A stretch of DNA of 64,000 nt. It comes from Neolewinella xylanilytica. Lineage in GTDB: Bacteria > Bacteroidota > Bacteroidia > Chitinophagales > Saprospiraceae. The notes beneath the pieces were generated by a model. That model was given only the letters and a program-made list of their open reading frames with translations, was not told the DNA's origin and searched no databases. Below are positions 18,696 through 27,943 of the stretch, one piece after another. Numbering within the stretch: position 1 is the stretch's first letter; every line of letters starts with the position of its first letter. The stretch covers positions 2,170,001 to 2,234,000 of the forward strand of contig NZ_PTJC01000005.1 of NCBI RefSeq assembly GCF_002934605.1. The letters run 5' to 3'. A program made the position numbers and the translations under genes.

Positions 18696-19661
18696 ATGAA
18701 AACGAAGTCATTATTGCTCGGCGGGGCACTGCTGGCGGTCGCCGTCGGGCATGGGCAATCCGGTTACACGCCCCGGGACACCTCCTACTCCATCCATAGT
18801 ACGTACCTAAAGGTGAAAAAGGATCACCCCGCGGTGCGGCCGGTGTATGCCCGTTCCTACGAGGGCGTCAGGGAAGATACCAACTTGGTCTACGCAAGCG
18901 TGGAAGCCAGGCGGGATTTACACCTGGACGTCTGGTACCCGAAGGTCCGTGCCGGTCTCCGGCCGGGGATACTGATGATCCACGGTGGCGGCTGGACGAC
19001 CGGATCGAAGGAGAACCTCCACCCCATGGCCCAGCGCCTGGCCGCGGAGGGGTACGTGACCGTAACGCCGGAGTATCGCCTCAGTGCGGAAGCACCGTAT
19101 CCGGCGGGGGTGCGCGATCTGAAACGAGCCGTACGCTGGATGCGCGCTCACGCCGAAGAATACGGGATCGATACGAGCCGCATCGCCGCCTACGGTGCTT
19201 CGGCGGGCGCTCACCTGGCCTCGCTGCTCGGTACTACGAACGAATTGTCCCGCTACGATACCCCCGGTACTTCAAACGCCTATTCGGATGACGTACAGGC
19301 CGTGCTGAACATCGACGGCATCGTTTCCTTCGTACATCCCGATGCGGAACCGGAATGGAGCGGAAAATCGGCCAATGCCTGGTTGGGGGATTACGTATTG
19401 AACTACCCCCGGTGGCGGGAAGCGTCCCCGCTGGAATACGTGGATGAAGCGACTCCCCCCTTCTTATTCGTAAACAGCTCCTACCCTAGGTTTCACGCCG
19501 GAAGGGAGGAGCTGATAAAAAAACTCAATCAATATAATACGTTCAGCAAGGTGTACACCCTCGAAAATTCACCGCATGGCTTTTGGCTACTGCAACCGTG
19601 GTTCGAACCAACGGTGGACCATGCGGTGAATTTTTTGAGGGAAGTATTCGGGCCGCTCTAG
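18696..19661 (+). CDS. Alpha/beta hydrolase, putative pectin esterase
   Basis: Predicted exported esterase at the end of the rightward pectin operon. The ATG at 18696 (preceded by GAAGG) starts a signal peptide (MKTKSLLLGGALLAVAVGHGQ); the frame extends upstream to 18642 without a better start. The oxyanion block IHGGGWTTG, nucleophile GASAGAH and histidine NSPHGFW are present. The place where most members have an Asp (LxxHGxxD) reads FVNSSYPRFHAGREE, so the acid may come from another residue such as the nearby glutamates. A PRFHAGRDD-type block is, from memory, conserved in this subgroup. Its stop codon overlaps that of the convergent lipoprotein gene. Confidence 0.8.
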   Translation: MKTKSLLLGGALLAVAVGHGQSGYTPRDTSYSIHSTYLKVKKDHPAVRPVYARSYEGVREDTNLVYASVEARRDLHLDVWYPKVRAGLRPGILMIHGGGWTTGSKENLHPMAQRLAAEGYVTVTPEYRLSAEAPYPAGVRDLKRAVRWMRAHAEEYGIDTSRIAAYGASAGAHLASLLGTTNELSRYDTPGTSNAYSDDVQAVLNIDGIVSFVHPDAEPEWSGKSANAWLGDYVLNYPRWREASPLEYVDEATPPFLFVNSSYPRFHAGREELIKKLNQYNTFSKVYTLENSPHGFWLLQPWFEPTVDHAVNFLREVFGPL

Positions 19662-21319
19662 AACGGCCGCCACCGGGGATCGCCGGCGTCGTTGCGACCG
19701 GCAAACCCGGTGTCCGCGAAGTTGAAGTTGCCTTCGTCGGGAGCTACCCACAACTGTTCCGCGGTGCCGCTGTACGAAATGGCGGGGAAGCCGGGGATTT
19801 CCGATCCCGCCGTAAACGTGAATCCGCTGGTGGCATAGGTATTGACAATGTTGAAGCTGGTGTTTTCCAGTCCATCGTTGATTCCACTGACGTCGGTCGC
19901 GCCCGTTGCTGCCTGGTCCCAGCCCGGGCCCCAGATGGAGTTGGTGATGGTAATGCCGTTGATCACGTTGCTCAGGAGCCCTTCCTCGCCACGCCACCGG
20001 AAGAGAATACCACCGCCGCCATTGCCGACTTCGTAGAAGGTGCAATTGTCAATCCGGACGGACTGGGCGTTCTGACGAGACTGGAAGAACGTTTCGACCC
20101 GGTAGAACGTACTGTTGGTTAGGGTGATGTTGTCAACGGCAGCCATGCCGACACCGTCCGTGTCGGTCGTCAGAATCCCGTATCCGCCGATGTCGTGGAC
20201 GATGGAATTATTGATGGTGTAGTTGCCCAGGAACATTTGGGTGCGGATACGGATAATGCCCCGGAACGTGCTGATAAGACAGTTTTCGAAGGTCAGATTA
20301 TTCAGTACGGTGCGGGTATCCTTATTCGGGTTGAAGACGTAATCGCCGCTACGGTCCTCCCCGCGCAGCTCGATGTCGATGAAGCGGACGTGATCGATCG
20401 TGGCGCCGTCGGCGATGTCCCAGTTGCCCGTAGTGAACATCACGGGCCGCTCGCTGCCGAAACCGTAGGCGGAAGCGAAGGTGAGTGATTTGTCGAGCGG
20501 GTCCGAAGGGAAGTTGTAAACGAAGCCTTTTTGCAGCACGATGGTGTCGCCGTCGTTGGCGTTCGCTATCACGGTGTTCAGGGTATCCGCATCACTGGAG
20601 TTGCTCAGGTCGATGACCGTTGGGTTGCTCAGGGTAATGGCGCTGGCGATCGTGGTGTAGAACTCGTAGCCCCGCAGTATTTCCCCGTCGGGTCCGCTGT
20701 AAATGCCGATGATGTATTCGGTTTCCGGCTGGAGGGCGCGCACGACGTAGATTCCGGAATCCTGCTCCACGGCGTATTCCAAGAGTGGATCCGTCAACCG
20801 CTCGTCGGTTCGAGCGAAAACCCGTACGGTGGAGACCGGCTCCCCGGCCTGTTGCCACAACAGCCTTACCTGGGTGTCGATGACGTCGCCGGTAGTCGGG
20901 ACGGCCAGTATGGAAGGGAAACGCTGTGTACGTACGTCACCGAGTTCGGAGGGGCGGCTATCGAACGCCTCTTCTTCGGCGTGGGCCGTGGCCCGGACCT
21001 GGTAGAGCGTGGCGTACAGCAGCGGCTCGCCCCCCGTTTTCGTTTCGTCGATGATGAAGTAGCTCGTGTCGGTTTCGAAGGTATACAGCACCGTAGCGAA
21101 CGAATCGCGGCTCACCTCGATGGTATAGGAAACGGCCTCCTTAATATTGCCGATGTTAACGATGATCGTATTGAGCTCGCTTTCGAGCGGCTCCTGCAGG
21201 ACGGGGCGGAAGAGTCGGGTTTCTTCGTAGATCTCCTCCTCCTCACAGCCGGAAACGAACAGGACCGTACAACCGATCAGCAGCAGTAGCGACTGCATTG
21301 TCAGTTTATAATATTGCAT
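19658..21319 (-). CDS. DUF4957/DUF5123-like pectate-lyase-fold surface lipoprotein
   Basis: Third gene of the susCD unit and probably a surface glycan-binding protein or auxiliary lyase-fold protein. The leader ends in VLFVSGC (lipobox). Residues about 35-220 look like fibronectin-type beta domains, and from about 230 there is a parallel beta-helix (TLNTVIANANDGDTIVLQKG, NLTFENCLIS, ITLTNSTFYR, VRIDNCTFYEV). It ends with the family tail FAGRNDAGDPRWRP. Such proteins follow SusD in pectin loci of Bacteroidota. No catalytic residues can be assigned. It ends tail-to-tail with the preceding esterase gene, the two stop codons sharing the tetranucleotide CTAG. Confidence 0.82.
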   Translation of the reverse strand: MQYYKLTMQSLLLLIGCTVLFVSGCEEEEIYEETRLFRPVLQEPLESELNTIIVNIGNIKEAVSYTIEVSRDSFATVLYTFETDTSYFIIDETKTGGEPLLYATLYQVRATAHAEEEAFDSRPSELGDVRTQRFPSILAVPTTGDVIDTQVRLLWQQAGEPVSTVRVFARTDERLTDPLLEYAVEQDSGIYVVRALQPETEYIIGIYSGPDGEILRGYEFYTTIASAITLSNPTVIDLSNSSDADTLNTVIANANDGDTIVLQKGFVYNFPSDPLDKSLTFASAYGFGSERPVMFTTGNWDIADGATIDHVRFIDIELRGEDRSGDYVFNPNKDTRTVLNNLTFENCLISTFRGIIRIRTQMFLGNYTINNSIVHDIGGYGILTTDTDGVGMAAVDNITLTNSTFYRVETFFQSRQNAQSVRIDNCTFYEVGNGGGGILFRWRGEEGLLSNVINGITITNSIWGPGWDQAATGATDVSGINDGLENTSFNIVNTYATSGFTFTAGSEIPGFPAISYSGTAEQLWVAPDEGNFNFADTGFAGRNDAGDPRWRPF

Positions 21320-21358
21320 GATGGATTCTTATTAATTAGCGCGTGTGGACGCGGTTGG

Positions 21359-23179
21359 TTAGAATTCGTAGCCGTCGTTAGCAAGGGTTCCCTGGCTGTT
21401 GGTGATGGCCTCTTCCGGTATGGGGAAGACGTAGCGCACGATGCCCGGCCGGGGGCCTTCGTCGATGTAGTTCCGCCAGTCTTTCAGGATCCACTCGTCG
21501 TATACGGTAATTTCATCGCTTAGGGCAAGCGTCCAGGCTTCCCGGTTCCAGGAGTCGTCCGGTGGTACGGCTACTTCGGAATCCGGGTTGAGGACAACGA
21601 AATCACCGCTCTCGTCCACTTTCCAGTAGATGTAGTCGGGCAGGTAAGCATATTTACCGGTGCCGGTGACGGCGGCGTCCGCCATCGCTTTCAGGTTTTC
21701 GACGGTTTCCTCCATTTTTTCGGAGTAATTACCCCAGCGAATCAGCTCGAATTTCCGGATCATCTCGCCGCCGAACTCCCAGGCGCGCTCATCGACGATA
21801 GCCTCGAAGAAGTCTTCCTTGCTGGTGGACACGGTGGAGACGTAGCCATCCACTTTATCGTTCCACTCATTCTCCCGGAAGGCGCGGCGACGCACGCGTT
21901 TGAGCGATTCCTGGGCCAGGCCGGTAGGCCCGTTCAGTTCGTTTTCGGCTTCGGCGTGCATCAGGATGACGTCGGCGTAGCGAAGCATCGGCCAGTTGAT
22001 GCCGGTACCCTTGGCGGTGGAGGCGCCGGGAGGGTTGTCCAAAAACCACCGGCTCCATTTACCCTGGGCGATGTTGGTGATGCCCCCGTTGGTGATTTCC
22101 ACCTCGCCATCCACGTTGATCTTCCAGAATGCACAGGTTACGTCACGCCGGATATCGGCGGTGTCGAAGGAATAATAATAGGTAGGTGGTATGGCCAGGT
22201 AATTGTTGCCAGAGCCATAGTTATGGGCGGCCGTGGCGCCCCCGTCCACCCGAATACCGATGTTCCAGCCCACGTCTCCGTTACCGATGGCGAAGGGCAC
22301 TTCGAAGAGCACGTCGCTGTTGGTCGGGCTGATAAACTTGGAGTTGTTCAGGAAAACCTGACGGAAATCCCGCGGTAGCTCCCGATCCTTGAGATTCATA
22401 AGTCGCTCGGTATAATCCTTGGCGATCTGGTAGTAGTCGAGGTAGTCTCCCTCCCGGGCCTGGGTGAGGTCGGGCTGGAGGTAATAGCCGCCGCGCTGGA
22501 GGGCAATTCGCGCGATCATTCCGAGGGTGAATTCCCGGTTTACCTGCTCGATGCCGTAGGGCAGATCCTCCGCCCACATCATGTTACCCTCGACCGCGAT
22601 CATATCCTCGATGACCTGGCTCAGGATTTCGTTGCGGTTGGTCCGTTCGAGGAAAAATTCGTTACCAGCCTTCGGGGCCTGACGCACGTTCGGCACGTCG
22701 CCGAAGTAGTACGTCAGCATGCTGTACCAGTAGGCACGCAGGGTATAGGCTTCGCCGAGCAGGTGGTTCATGGTCCGTACGGTAGCCACGTCCGCTGAAT
22801 TGATCGCCTCACCGCCTTCGATTCCCTCGATGGCGATGTTGGCATCCCGGATGGCCTGGTAGGCGGCGTTCCACACCCGGCGGAGGTCGTTGTTGCTGGA
22901 CAGCGCCTGCAGGTCCCAGATCTGGTAGCGATCGCCGGAGCTGGTCCAGCCGCTCTGCCGCTCGATGTCGGTATTGGCCGCCATGTTATTGGATAGCCGC
23001 GAACGGAAGGCATCGTCACCGAAGGGTACGTAAATGGCGTTGACCCCTTTACGTGCGTCGTCGACGTTGGAGAAAACGTATTCGGTATCGAAAGTGGATA
23101 TCGACTCCGGTTCTAGGAAGTCCTGGCAGGAGGCGAGGCAACAGAGTGCGATCGCCCCCAGAATTACGTTGAATTGCAT
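21359..23179 (-). CDS. susD-like: SusD/RagB-type nutrient-binding outer-membrane lipoprotein
   Basis: Surface lipoprotein that captures oligosaccharides and closes over the SusC channel. The start is the ATG at 23177-23179, giving a lipoprotein leader (LGAIALCCLASC) followed by QDFLEPES; the longer frame to 23341 only overlaps the susC tail. TPR-like helices and family blocks are seen: LGEAYTLRAYWYSMLTYYFGDVP near residue 130, LRYADVILMHAEAENEL near 410 and RAWEFGGEMIRKFELIRWG near 480. Length of 606 residues is normal. It lies 23 bases downstream of susC; expected ligand is a pectin fragment from the neighbouring lyases. Confidence 0.95.
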   Translation of the reverse strand: MQFNVILGAIALCCLASCQDFLEPESISTFDTEYVFSNVDDARKGVNAIYVPFGDDAFRSRLSNNMAANTDIERQSGWTSSGDRYQIWDLQALSSNNDLRRVWNAAYQAIRDANIAIEGIEGGEAINSADVATVRTMNHLLGEAYTLRAYWYSMLTYYFGDVPNVRQAPKAGNEFFLERTNRNEILSQVIEDMIAVEGNMMWAEDLPYGIEQVNREFTLGMIARIALQRGGYYLQPDLTQAREGDYLDYYQIAKDYTERLMNLKDRELPRDFRQVFLNNSKFISPTNSDVLFEVPFAIGNGDVGWNIGIRVDGGATAAHNYGSGNNYLAIPPTYYYSFDTADIRRDVTCAFWKINVDGEVEITNGGITNIAQGKWSRWFLDNPPGASTAKGTGINWPMLRYADVILMHAEAENELNGPTGLAQESLKRVRRRAFRENEWNDKVDGYVSTVSTSKEDFFEAIVDERAWEFGGEMIRKFELIRWGNYSEKMEETVENLKAMADAAVTGTGKYAYLPDYIYWKVDESGDFVVLNPDSEVAVPPDDSWNREAWTLALSDEITVYDEWILKDWRNYIDEGPRPGIVRYVFPIPEEAITNSQGTLANDGYEF

Positions 23180-23202
23180 GATTGATCTAGTTGTGAGGGC
23201 TT

Positions 23203-26200
23203 TTAGAAATTGAGGTTGATCCCGAAGGTGTAGGCCCGGTTGCGGGGGAAGGACGAGTAGTCTACCCCCGGCGTCAGGGCGGCGTAGGACGAACTGCGCG
23301 AAGTACTTACCTCGGGGTCGTAGCCCGTATAGTTGGTCCACAGCTTCAGGTTGGTACCAGTCACGTACACCCGCAGGCTGGAGATGCCTACCCGAGAGGT
23401 CAGGGAAGTCGGAAGCGTATAGCCGATGTTCAGGTTGTTCAGCCGCAGGAAGGAACCGTCTTCCACCGCCCAGTCGGTGATGGTGGCCTGGGCGATACCA
23501 AAGCTGTAGTGCGACCAGATTTCCTTGCCTTCGTTTAGCTCGGCCAGTTGGTCGAGGTCGGTGACGATACCGCCCGGGGTGCCGGTGTACGATCCATCGA
23601 CGTCTAGATACGTGAAGCGGTTGTCGATGCTCATCGTCTCGAGCAGATTACCGTAGTTCACGCGGCGGAACTGGTTATACTGGATTTTGCCGGTGTTGTA
23701 GACGTCATTGCCCAATGACCAGTTGAAGAAAACGGATGCATCGAAGCCTTTGAAGGTGGCATTGAAGCCAAAGCCTCCCTGGCTGACGGGGAGCGCGTTG
23801 CCGATGACCCGGCGGTCCTCGCTGGTGATCTCACCGTCGCCGTTGAGGTCCCGCAGCTTCATGAATCCGGGGCGGATCTCGGTGTTGCCCACCGTGCCGC
23901 CGCTGTTGGCGATACCGTCCTTGAGGATGTATTCGTTGGCGACCGGGTCGTAGCTGCTGAAGTCGTCGGTGGTATAGTAGCCGTCGCTTACGTAGCCGTA
24001 AATATCGCCCAACTTGCTGCCAACGCGCAGCAGGTAGTCGTTTTGATCCTTTAGGTCGGTACTCGCCCAGTTGGACTGGAAGAAGCGTTCTTCCGGTCCA
24101 CCCAGGTCGACCACTTTGGCGCGGTTGAAGCCCACGTTGAACGTACCGGAGAGACTGAAGTCGGGTCGGTTGACGAAGTAGGTGGTGAGGCCGAGTTCCA
24201 CGCCCTCGTTCGAGGTGGAGCCGATATTGTCCCACTGGGTCGTAAAGCCGGTGTTGGAGGGAATGGCCGAGCGTAGCAGCAAGTCCCGCGTCGTGTTCTG
24301 GTATAGGTCCAGGGCGCCGAAGATGGCCCCGTCGAAGAGGGAGAAATCGAGGCCGAGGTTCCGGTTGACCGTAGTTTCCCACCGGATGAAGGGATTATAC
24401 AGCGTGCTACCCGTCGGCGTGTAGTAGACGTTATCTTCGTTATTGAAACCCGGGCCGCGGTTGGTAGATCCCTGGAAGAGGAACTGGGTGGCCGTTGCAT
24501 CGATGCGGTCGTTTCCGGTTTCGCCGTAGCTGACCCGCAGCTTGAGTTCCTGCAACCAGTCGACGTCGCTGAGGAATGCTTCCTCGTTCAGTTTCCAGGC
24601 CACTGCGATCGCCGGGAAAACACCCACCCGGTTCCCTTCGGCGAATTTGCTCGAGGCGTCCGAGCGCAGGGTGCCGGTGATCAGGTAGCGATCCAGAATG
24701 CTGTAGTTCACCCGGCCGAAGAAAGACAGGCGGTTCGAGTTGGTATACACCTGCGTTTCGTGGCGATCCGTCCGTCCGAAGGTCATGTTGGCAAACAGTT
24801 CCTCGGGGGTGATGGAAAGCCGGAAATCCTCGGAGCGGATAAAGTCTACATCACCACCGTCGGAGTAAATTTCGTGGCCGAGCAGGAAGTCGATGTTTTG
24901 GTTCTTCAGCGAAACCAGGCGGTAGGAGAAGGTATTCAACCAGCGGTAGGAATCGCGCTCAAAGGTACTTTTCTCGCCCAGCGGCATGCTGCCGCCGTTG
25001 TTGAAGGATTCACCGGTCAGCGGACCGAAGAAGCGCAACCGCTCGTCGAAGGTCTTCGAGTTGGTGAAGGTCGACTTAGCCACGATATTATCGGAGATGT
25101 TCCAGGCCAGGGCGGCGTTGAGGACGTAGTCGTTGGTGGTGCGCTCCCGCCAGTCCTGTTTCACGAGTTCCGTGGGATTCACAAGGCTGCGCAGGAAAGA
25201 CTGGAAGTCGTCGGATTCGTTGATTTCGTTTAGATCAATATCCAGTTCGTCGGCCACGCCGTTCACGGGGCGGGTCTGTACGGCGTCCTTGATGTTAACC
25301 TGTGCGGAACCGGAAGTGCCGGCACCGTCGACCACGGTATTCGTGATCCGGGCACCCGCTTCGAAGATGAGGTTGGGGGTAATATCCTGCTCCAGCTTGA
25401 AGTTCAGTGCGTTCCGGGTGAAGCCGGAGCCGATCATCAGGCCCTCGTCCTGGTTGCGGGTGAGGCTTAGGCTGAGTTTGGTGGTTTGGGTTCCTCCGCT
25501 CATGCTCAGGTTGTGGTACTGGGAAATCCGGGGATCGCCGAACAGCTCCTCCTGCCAGTCCGTCGGCCGCTTTTCCCGGTAGAGTTCCAGGTCGTCGTAC
25601 TTACCGAAGAACCGCTCGAAATTCCGCACGTCGGCTTCCGAGCGCAGGGCGGCGTATTCGTAATTCGCCAGGGCATATTCGTAGGGCGACAGTACCTCGT
25701 ACCGGCGGTCACCGGGAAGTTGCTTGGCCTGGGCGAATCCGTTGTAGTTCACCCGGATCTGACCCGCCGTCGGGCGCTTGGTCGTAATCACGATCACCCC
25801 GTTGGAAGCCTGGGCACCATAGATGGCGGTAGCCGCCGCATCCTTCAGTACGCTGATGCTTTCGATATCGGTGGGAGGCACGTCGCGGATACTGTTGACG
25901 ATAAAACCGTCCACCACGTAAAGCGGGGAGTTGTCTTGCGTAATGGAGCCGCCGCCCCGCACCCGGATGACGACCTCCGCGTCGGGGGAGCCGTCCGTAG
26001 TCAGTACGTTCACCCCGGGCAGGCGACCGGTAATGGCCTCGGCGGCGTTGGTGAAGGGGGTACGGGAGATTTTCTCACCGGACAGCGACGCCACCGATCC
26101 GGTCAGGTCGGAGCGCTTAACCGAACCGTAGCCCACTACGACCACCTCGTCCAGTAAGGATGCCTCGGAAGACATTTCCAGATCGATAACCTCCTGGTTG

Positions 26201-26466
26201 CCGACGGCGATCTCCGTAGCGCCATAGCCAGTATAGGAGAACACGAGCGTATCGCTCGGCGCGGCACTGATCTCGTACAGGCCTTCGAAGTCCGTAACCG
26301 AACCGGTACCGGTTCCCTTCACCATAATGGTCACCCCGATGAGGGCTTCCCCTTCCGTATCGGTTACCTGGCCGGTAACCTGCTGTTGCGCAGCGAGGGA
26401 CGTACTCAGTAAACCGAGTACCAGGACCAGGAAACCGAATATAATTTTAGAATACGTTTTTTGCAT
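23203..26466 (-). CDS. susC-like: SusC/RagA-type TonB-dependent outer-membrane transporter
   Basis: TonB-dependent importer of oligosaccharides, paired with SusD. After a signal peptide (about 1-26) there is a carboxypeptidase-D-like beta domain (QVTGQVTDTEGEALIGVTI, about 27-105). A TonB-box-like LLDEVVVVGYG follows, then the plug (residues about 115-230; RGGGSITQDNSPLYVVDGF, ATAIYGAQASNGVIVITTK) and a 22-strand barrel ending in the aromatic-terminated FGINLNF. At 1087 residues it is full length. It is preceded by a 174-base gap from the GH105 gene, which may hold its own promoter. Expected cargo is unsaturated or saturated galacturonate/rhamnogalacturonate oligomers. Confidence 0.97.
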   Translation of the reverse strand: MQKTYSKIIFGFLVLVLGLLSTSLAAQQQVTGQVTDTEGEALIGVTIMVKGTGTGSVTDFEGLYEISAAPSDTLVFSYTGYGATEIAVGNQEVIDLEMSSEASLLDEVVVVGYGSVKRSDLTGSVASLSGEKISRTPFTNAAEAITGRLPGVNVLTTDGSPDAEVVIRVRGGGSITQDNSPLYVVDGFIVNSIRDVPPTDIESISVLKDAAATAIYGAQASNGVIVITTKRPTAGQIRVNYNGFAQAKQLPGDRRYEVLSPYEYALANYEYAALRSEADVRNFERFFGKYDDLELYREKRPTDWQEELFGDPRISQYHNLSMSGGTQTTKLSLSLTRNQDEGLMIGSGFTRNALNFKLEQDITPNLIFEAGARITNTVVDGAGTSGSAQVNIKDAVQTRPVNGVADELDIDLNEINESDDFQSFLRSLVNPTELVKQDWRERTTNDYVLNAALAWNISDNIVAKSTFTNSKTFDERLRFFGPLTGESFNNGGSMPLGEKSTFERDSYRWLNTFSYRLVSLKNQNIDFLLGHEIYSDGGDVDFIRSEDFRLSITPEELFANMTFGRTDRHETQVYTNSNRLSFFGRVNYSILDRYLITGTLRSDASSKFAEGNRVGVFPAIAVAWKLNEEAFLSDVDWLQELKLRVSYGETGNDRIDATATQFLFQGSTNRGPGFNNEDNVYYTPTGSTLYNPFIRWETTVNRNLGLDFSLFDGAIFGALDLYQNTTRDLLLRSAIPSNTGFTTQWDNIGSTSNEGVELGLTTYFVNRPDFSLSGTFNVGFNRAKVVDLGGPEERFFQSNWASTDLKDQNDYLLRVGSKLGDIYGYVSDGYYTTDDFSSYDPVANEYILKDGIANSGGTVGNTEIRPGFMKLRDLNGDGEITSEDRRVIGNALPVSQGGFGFNATFKGFDASVFFNWSLGNDVYNTGKIQYNQFRRVNYGNLLETMSIDNRFTYLDVDGSYTGTPGGIVTDLDQLAELNEGKEIWSHYSFGIAQATITDWAVEDGSFLRLNNLNIGYTLPTSLTSRVGISSLRVYVTGTNLKLWTNYTGYDPEVSTSRSSSYAALTPGVDYSSFPRNRAYTFGINLNF

Positions 26467-26539
26467 GATTTCAAGTTTTATACATCCCGTGAGCAGGAAA
26501 ACTATATGGCAAAGTAACTAAGCCGCATCCTTGCCCGGG

Positions 26540-26555
26540 GCATATGTGGGTATGC
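26540..26555. promoter_or_regulatory. Inverted repeat upstream of susC
   Basis: GCATA-TGTGGG-TATGC forms a 5-bp inverted repeat in the 174-base gap between the GH105 and susC genes. It is a possible operator for the neighbouring hybrid regulator, on position alone. I did not find an unambiguous Bacteroidota promoter pair; TTACTTTG on the - strand nearby is close to the -7 consensus. Confidence 0.25.
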
Positions 26556-26640
26556 ATGAATTAACTTAAGGTGCGCAATTATTAACGTTGCGTCAAATGG
26601 GCTGCAGACCTAGTGCCGGTAAGGGTTTTAGGGCGCTTTG

Positions 26641-27909
26641 TCAGCGTTTGGAGCCCTCTTTCGCCAACTCGAATTGAAGCGCCGCCCGCATGAAGGGGCC
26701 GATACCTTTTGGGTCGTTATCGCGTACCGGTTCGCTGATATAATAGGCGTAGGAGCCGTCCCGGTAGGGGTCCCCACCCAGTCCGGCAACGGAGCAACCC
26801 ATGGTCAGGTGAATCTCTCCGCTGGGATCTTCCCGGACGAAGGTGTCGAGTACGCCTTCCCAACTCTCTTCGGCGGCAGCGCGGTAGGCATCCGGCAGGT
26901 ACCCCTCGTTGGCGCCCTTGATCATGGCGTAGACGAACATGGTGGAGCCGGTAGACTCGAGGTAATTGCCCTCCCGGTCGGGGTAGTTCAGCACTTGGTA
27001 CCACACCTTGGTTTCCGGGTCGCGGACTTCCAGCACGGCCTCGAGGGTGCGCAGCAGGAGGCCGATCAGTTCCTGGCGCCGGGGGTGGTCTTCGGGCAGG
27101 TAGTCCAGTACGTCCACCAGCCCCATGACGTACCAGCCCATGGCGCGGCCCCAGAAGTGCTTGCTAGTGCCCGTCTCGTCGTTTGCCCAGCGCTGGACCC
27201 GGCTTTCGTCCCAGCCGTGGTAGAGCAGTCCGGTATCGGGATCGCGCATATGCTTTTCGGCCAGGATGAACTGGTCGACGACGTGGTCGAACATGTCGGG
27301 ACGGTCGTAGCGTACGGCGTACTGGGCTTGGAAAGGCTCGCCCATGAACAGGCCGTCCAGCCACATCTGCCAGGGGTAGCGGAGTTTATGCCAGTAGCCG
27401 CCTTCCGTCGTCTGGGGCTGCCACTTCATCTGGGTGGCCAGGGTCTCAATGGCTTTACGATATTTTGCTTCGCCGGTTTTCTGGTAGAGGCTGAATACGA
27501 GTGGTCCCGGGGCAATCATGTCGATGTTGAATTTCTCCATCTCGTAGCCGTGGATTTCACCGTTGGCGTTGATCATGGTGTCGCCGTAGGCACGGGCGTA
27601 CTCGAAATATTGCGGCTCCTCGTAGGCCTCGCTTACTTCGATCATGGAGTTGAGCACCAGCCCGATGGTGTAGGTCCATTTCAGGTCGTCCTGGAAATCA
27701 TTCATCCACGACTCCGGAGCCCGTTTCATGATGGAGCGCGCCATCCGTTCGGACCAGGGGAGTACTTCGTTGGGCGATACGGCGCTAGGGAGGGAATCCC
27801 GGGAAGGCTGGGGTGAAGCGGGCGCCGCGGCGCAGGAGAAAAGGACCAGCACGAAGGAAAAGCCGCCGATGAGGCGGGTCAATCGGGCGGGGAAATGAAT
27901 GCGATGCAT
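26641..27909 (-). CDS. GH105 unsaturated rhamnogalacturonyl/galacturonyl hydrolase
   Basis: Predicted hydrolase that removes the unsaturated uronate left at the non-reducing end by pectate or rhamnogalacturonan lyases. A lipoprotein-type leader ends LVLFSCAA. The (alpha/alpha)6 barrel carries the catalytic WLDGLFMG (Asp185) and family blocks WTYTIGLVLNSM, KHFWGRAMGWYVMGL and GLLYHGWDES. At 422 residues it is normal. It lies between DUF4861 and susC on the same strand. A periplasmic site is likely, acting after SusCD import, although the lipid anchor leaves the exact face open. Confidence 0.92.
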   Translation of the reverse strand: MHRIHFPARLTRLIGGFSFVLVLFSCAAAPASPQPSRDSLPSAVSPNEVLPWSERMARSIMKRAPESWMNDFQDDLKWTYTIGLVLNSMIEVSEAYEEPQYFEYARAYGDTMINANGEIHGYEMEKFNIDMIAPGPLVFSLYQKTGEAKYRKAIETLATQMKWQPQTTEGGYWHKLRYPWQMWLDGLFMGEPFQAQYAVRYDRPDMFDHVVDQFILAEKHMRDPDTGLLYHGWDESRVQRWANDETGTSKHFWGRAMGWYVMGLVDVLDYLPEDHPRRQELIGLLLRTLEAVLEVRDPETKVWYQVLNYPDREGNYLESTGSTMFVYAMIKGANEGYLPDAYRAAAEESWEGVLDTFVREDPSGEIHLTMGCSVAGLGGDPYRDGSYAYYISEPVRDNDPKGIGPFMRAALQFELAKEGSKR

Positions 27910-27943
27910 ACGACGATTAATTGATGAATGGGGAGGTTAGGCC

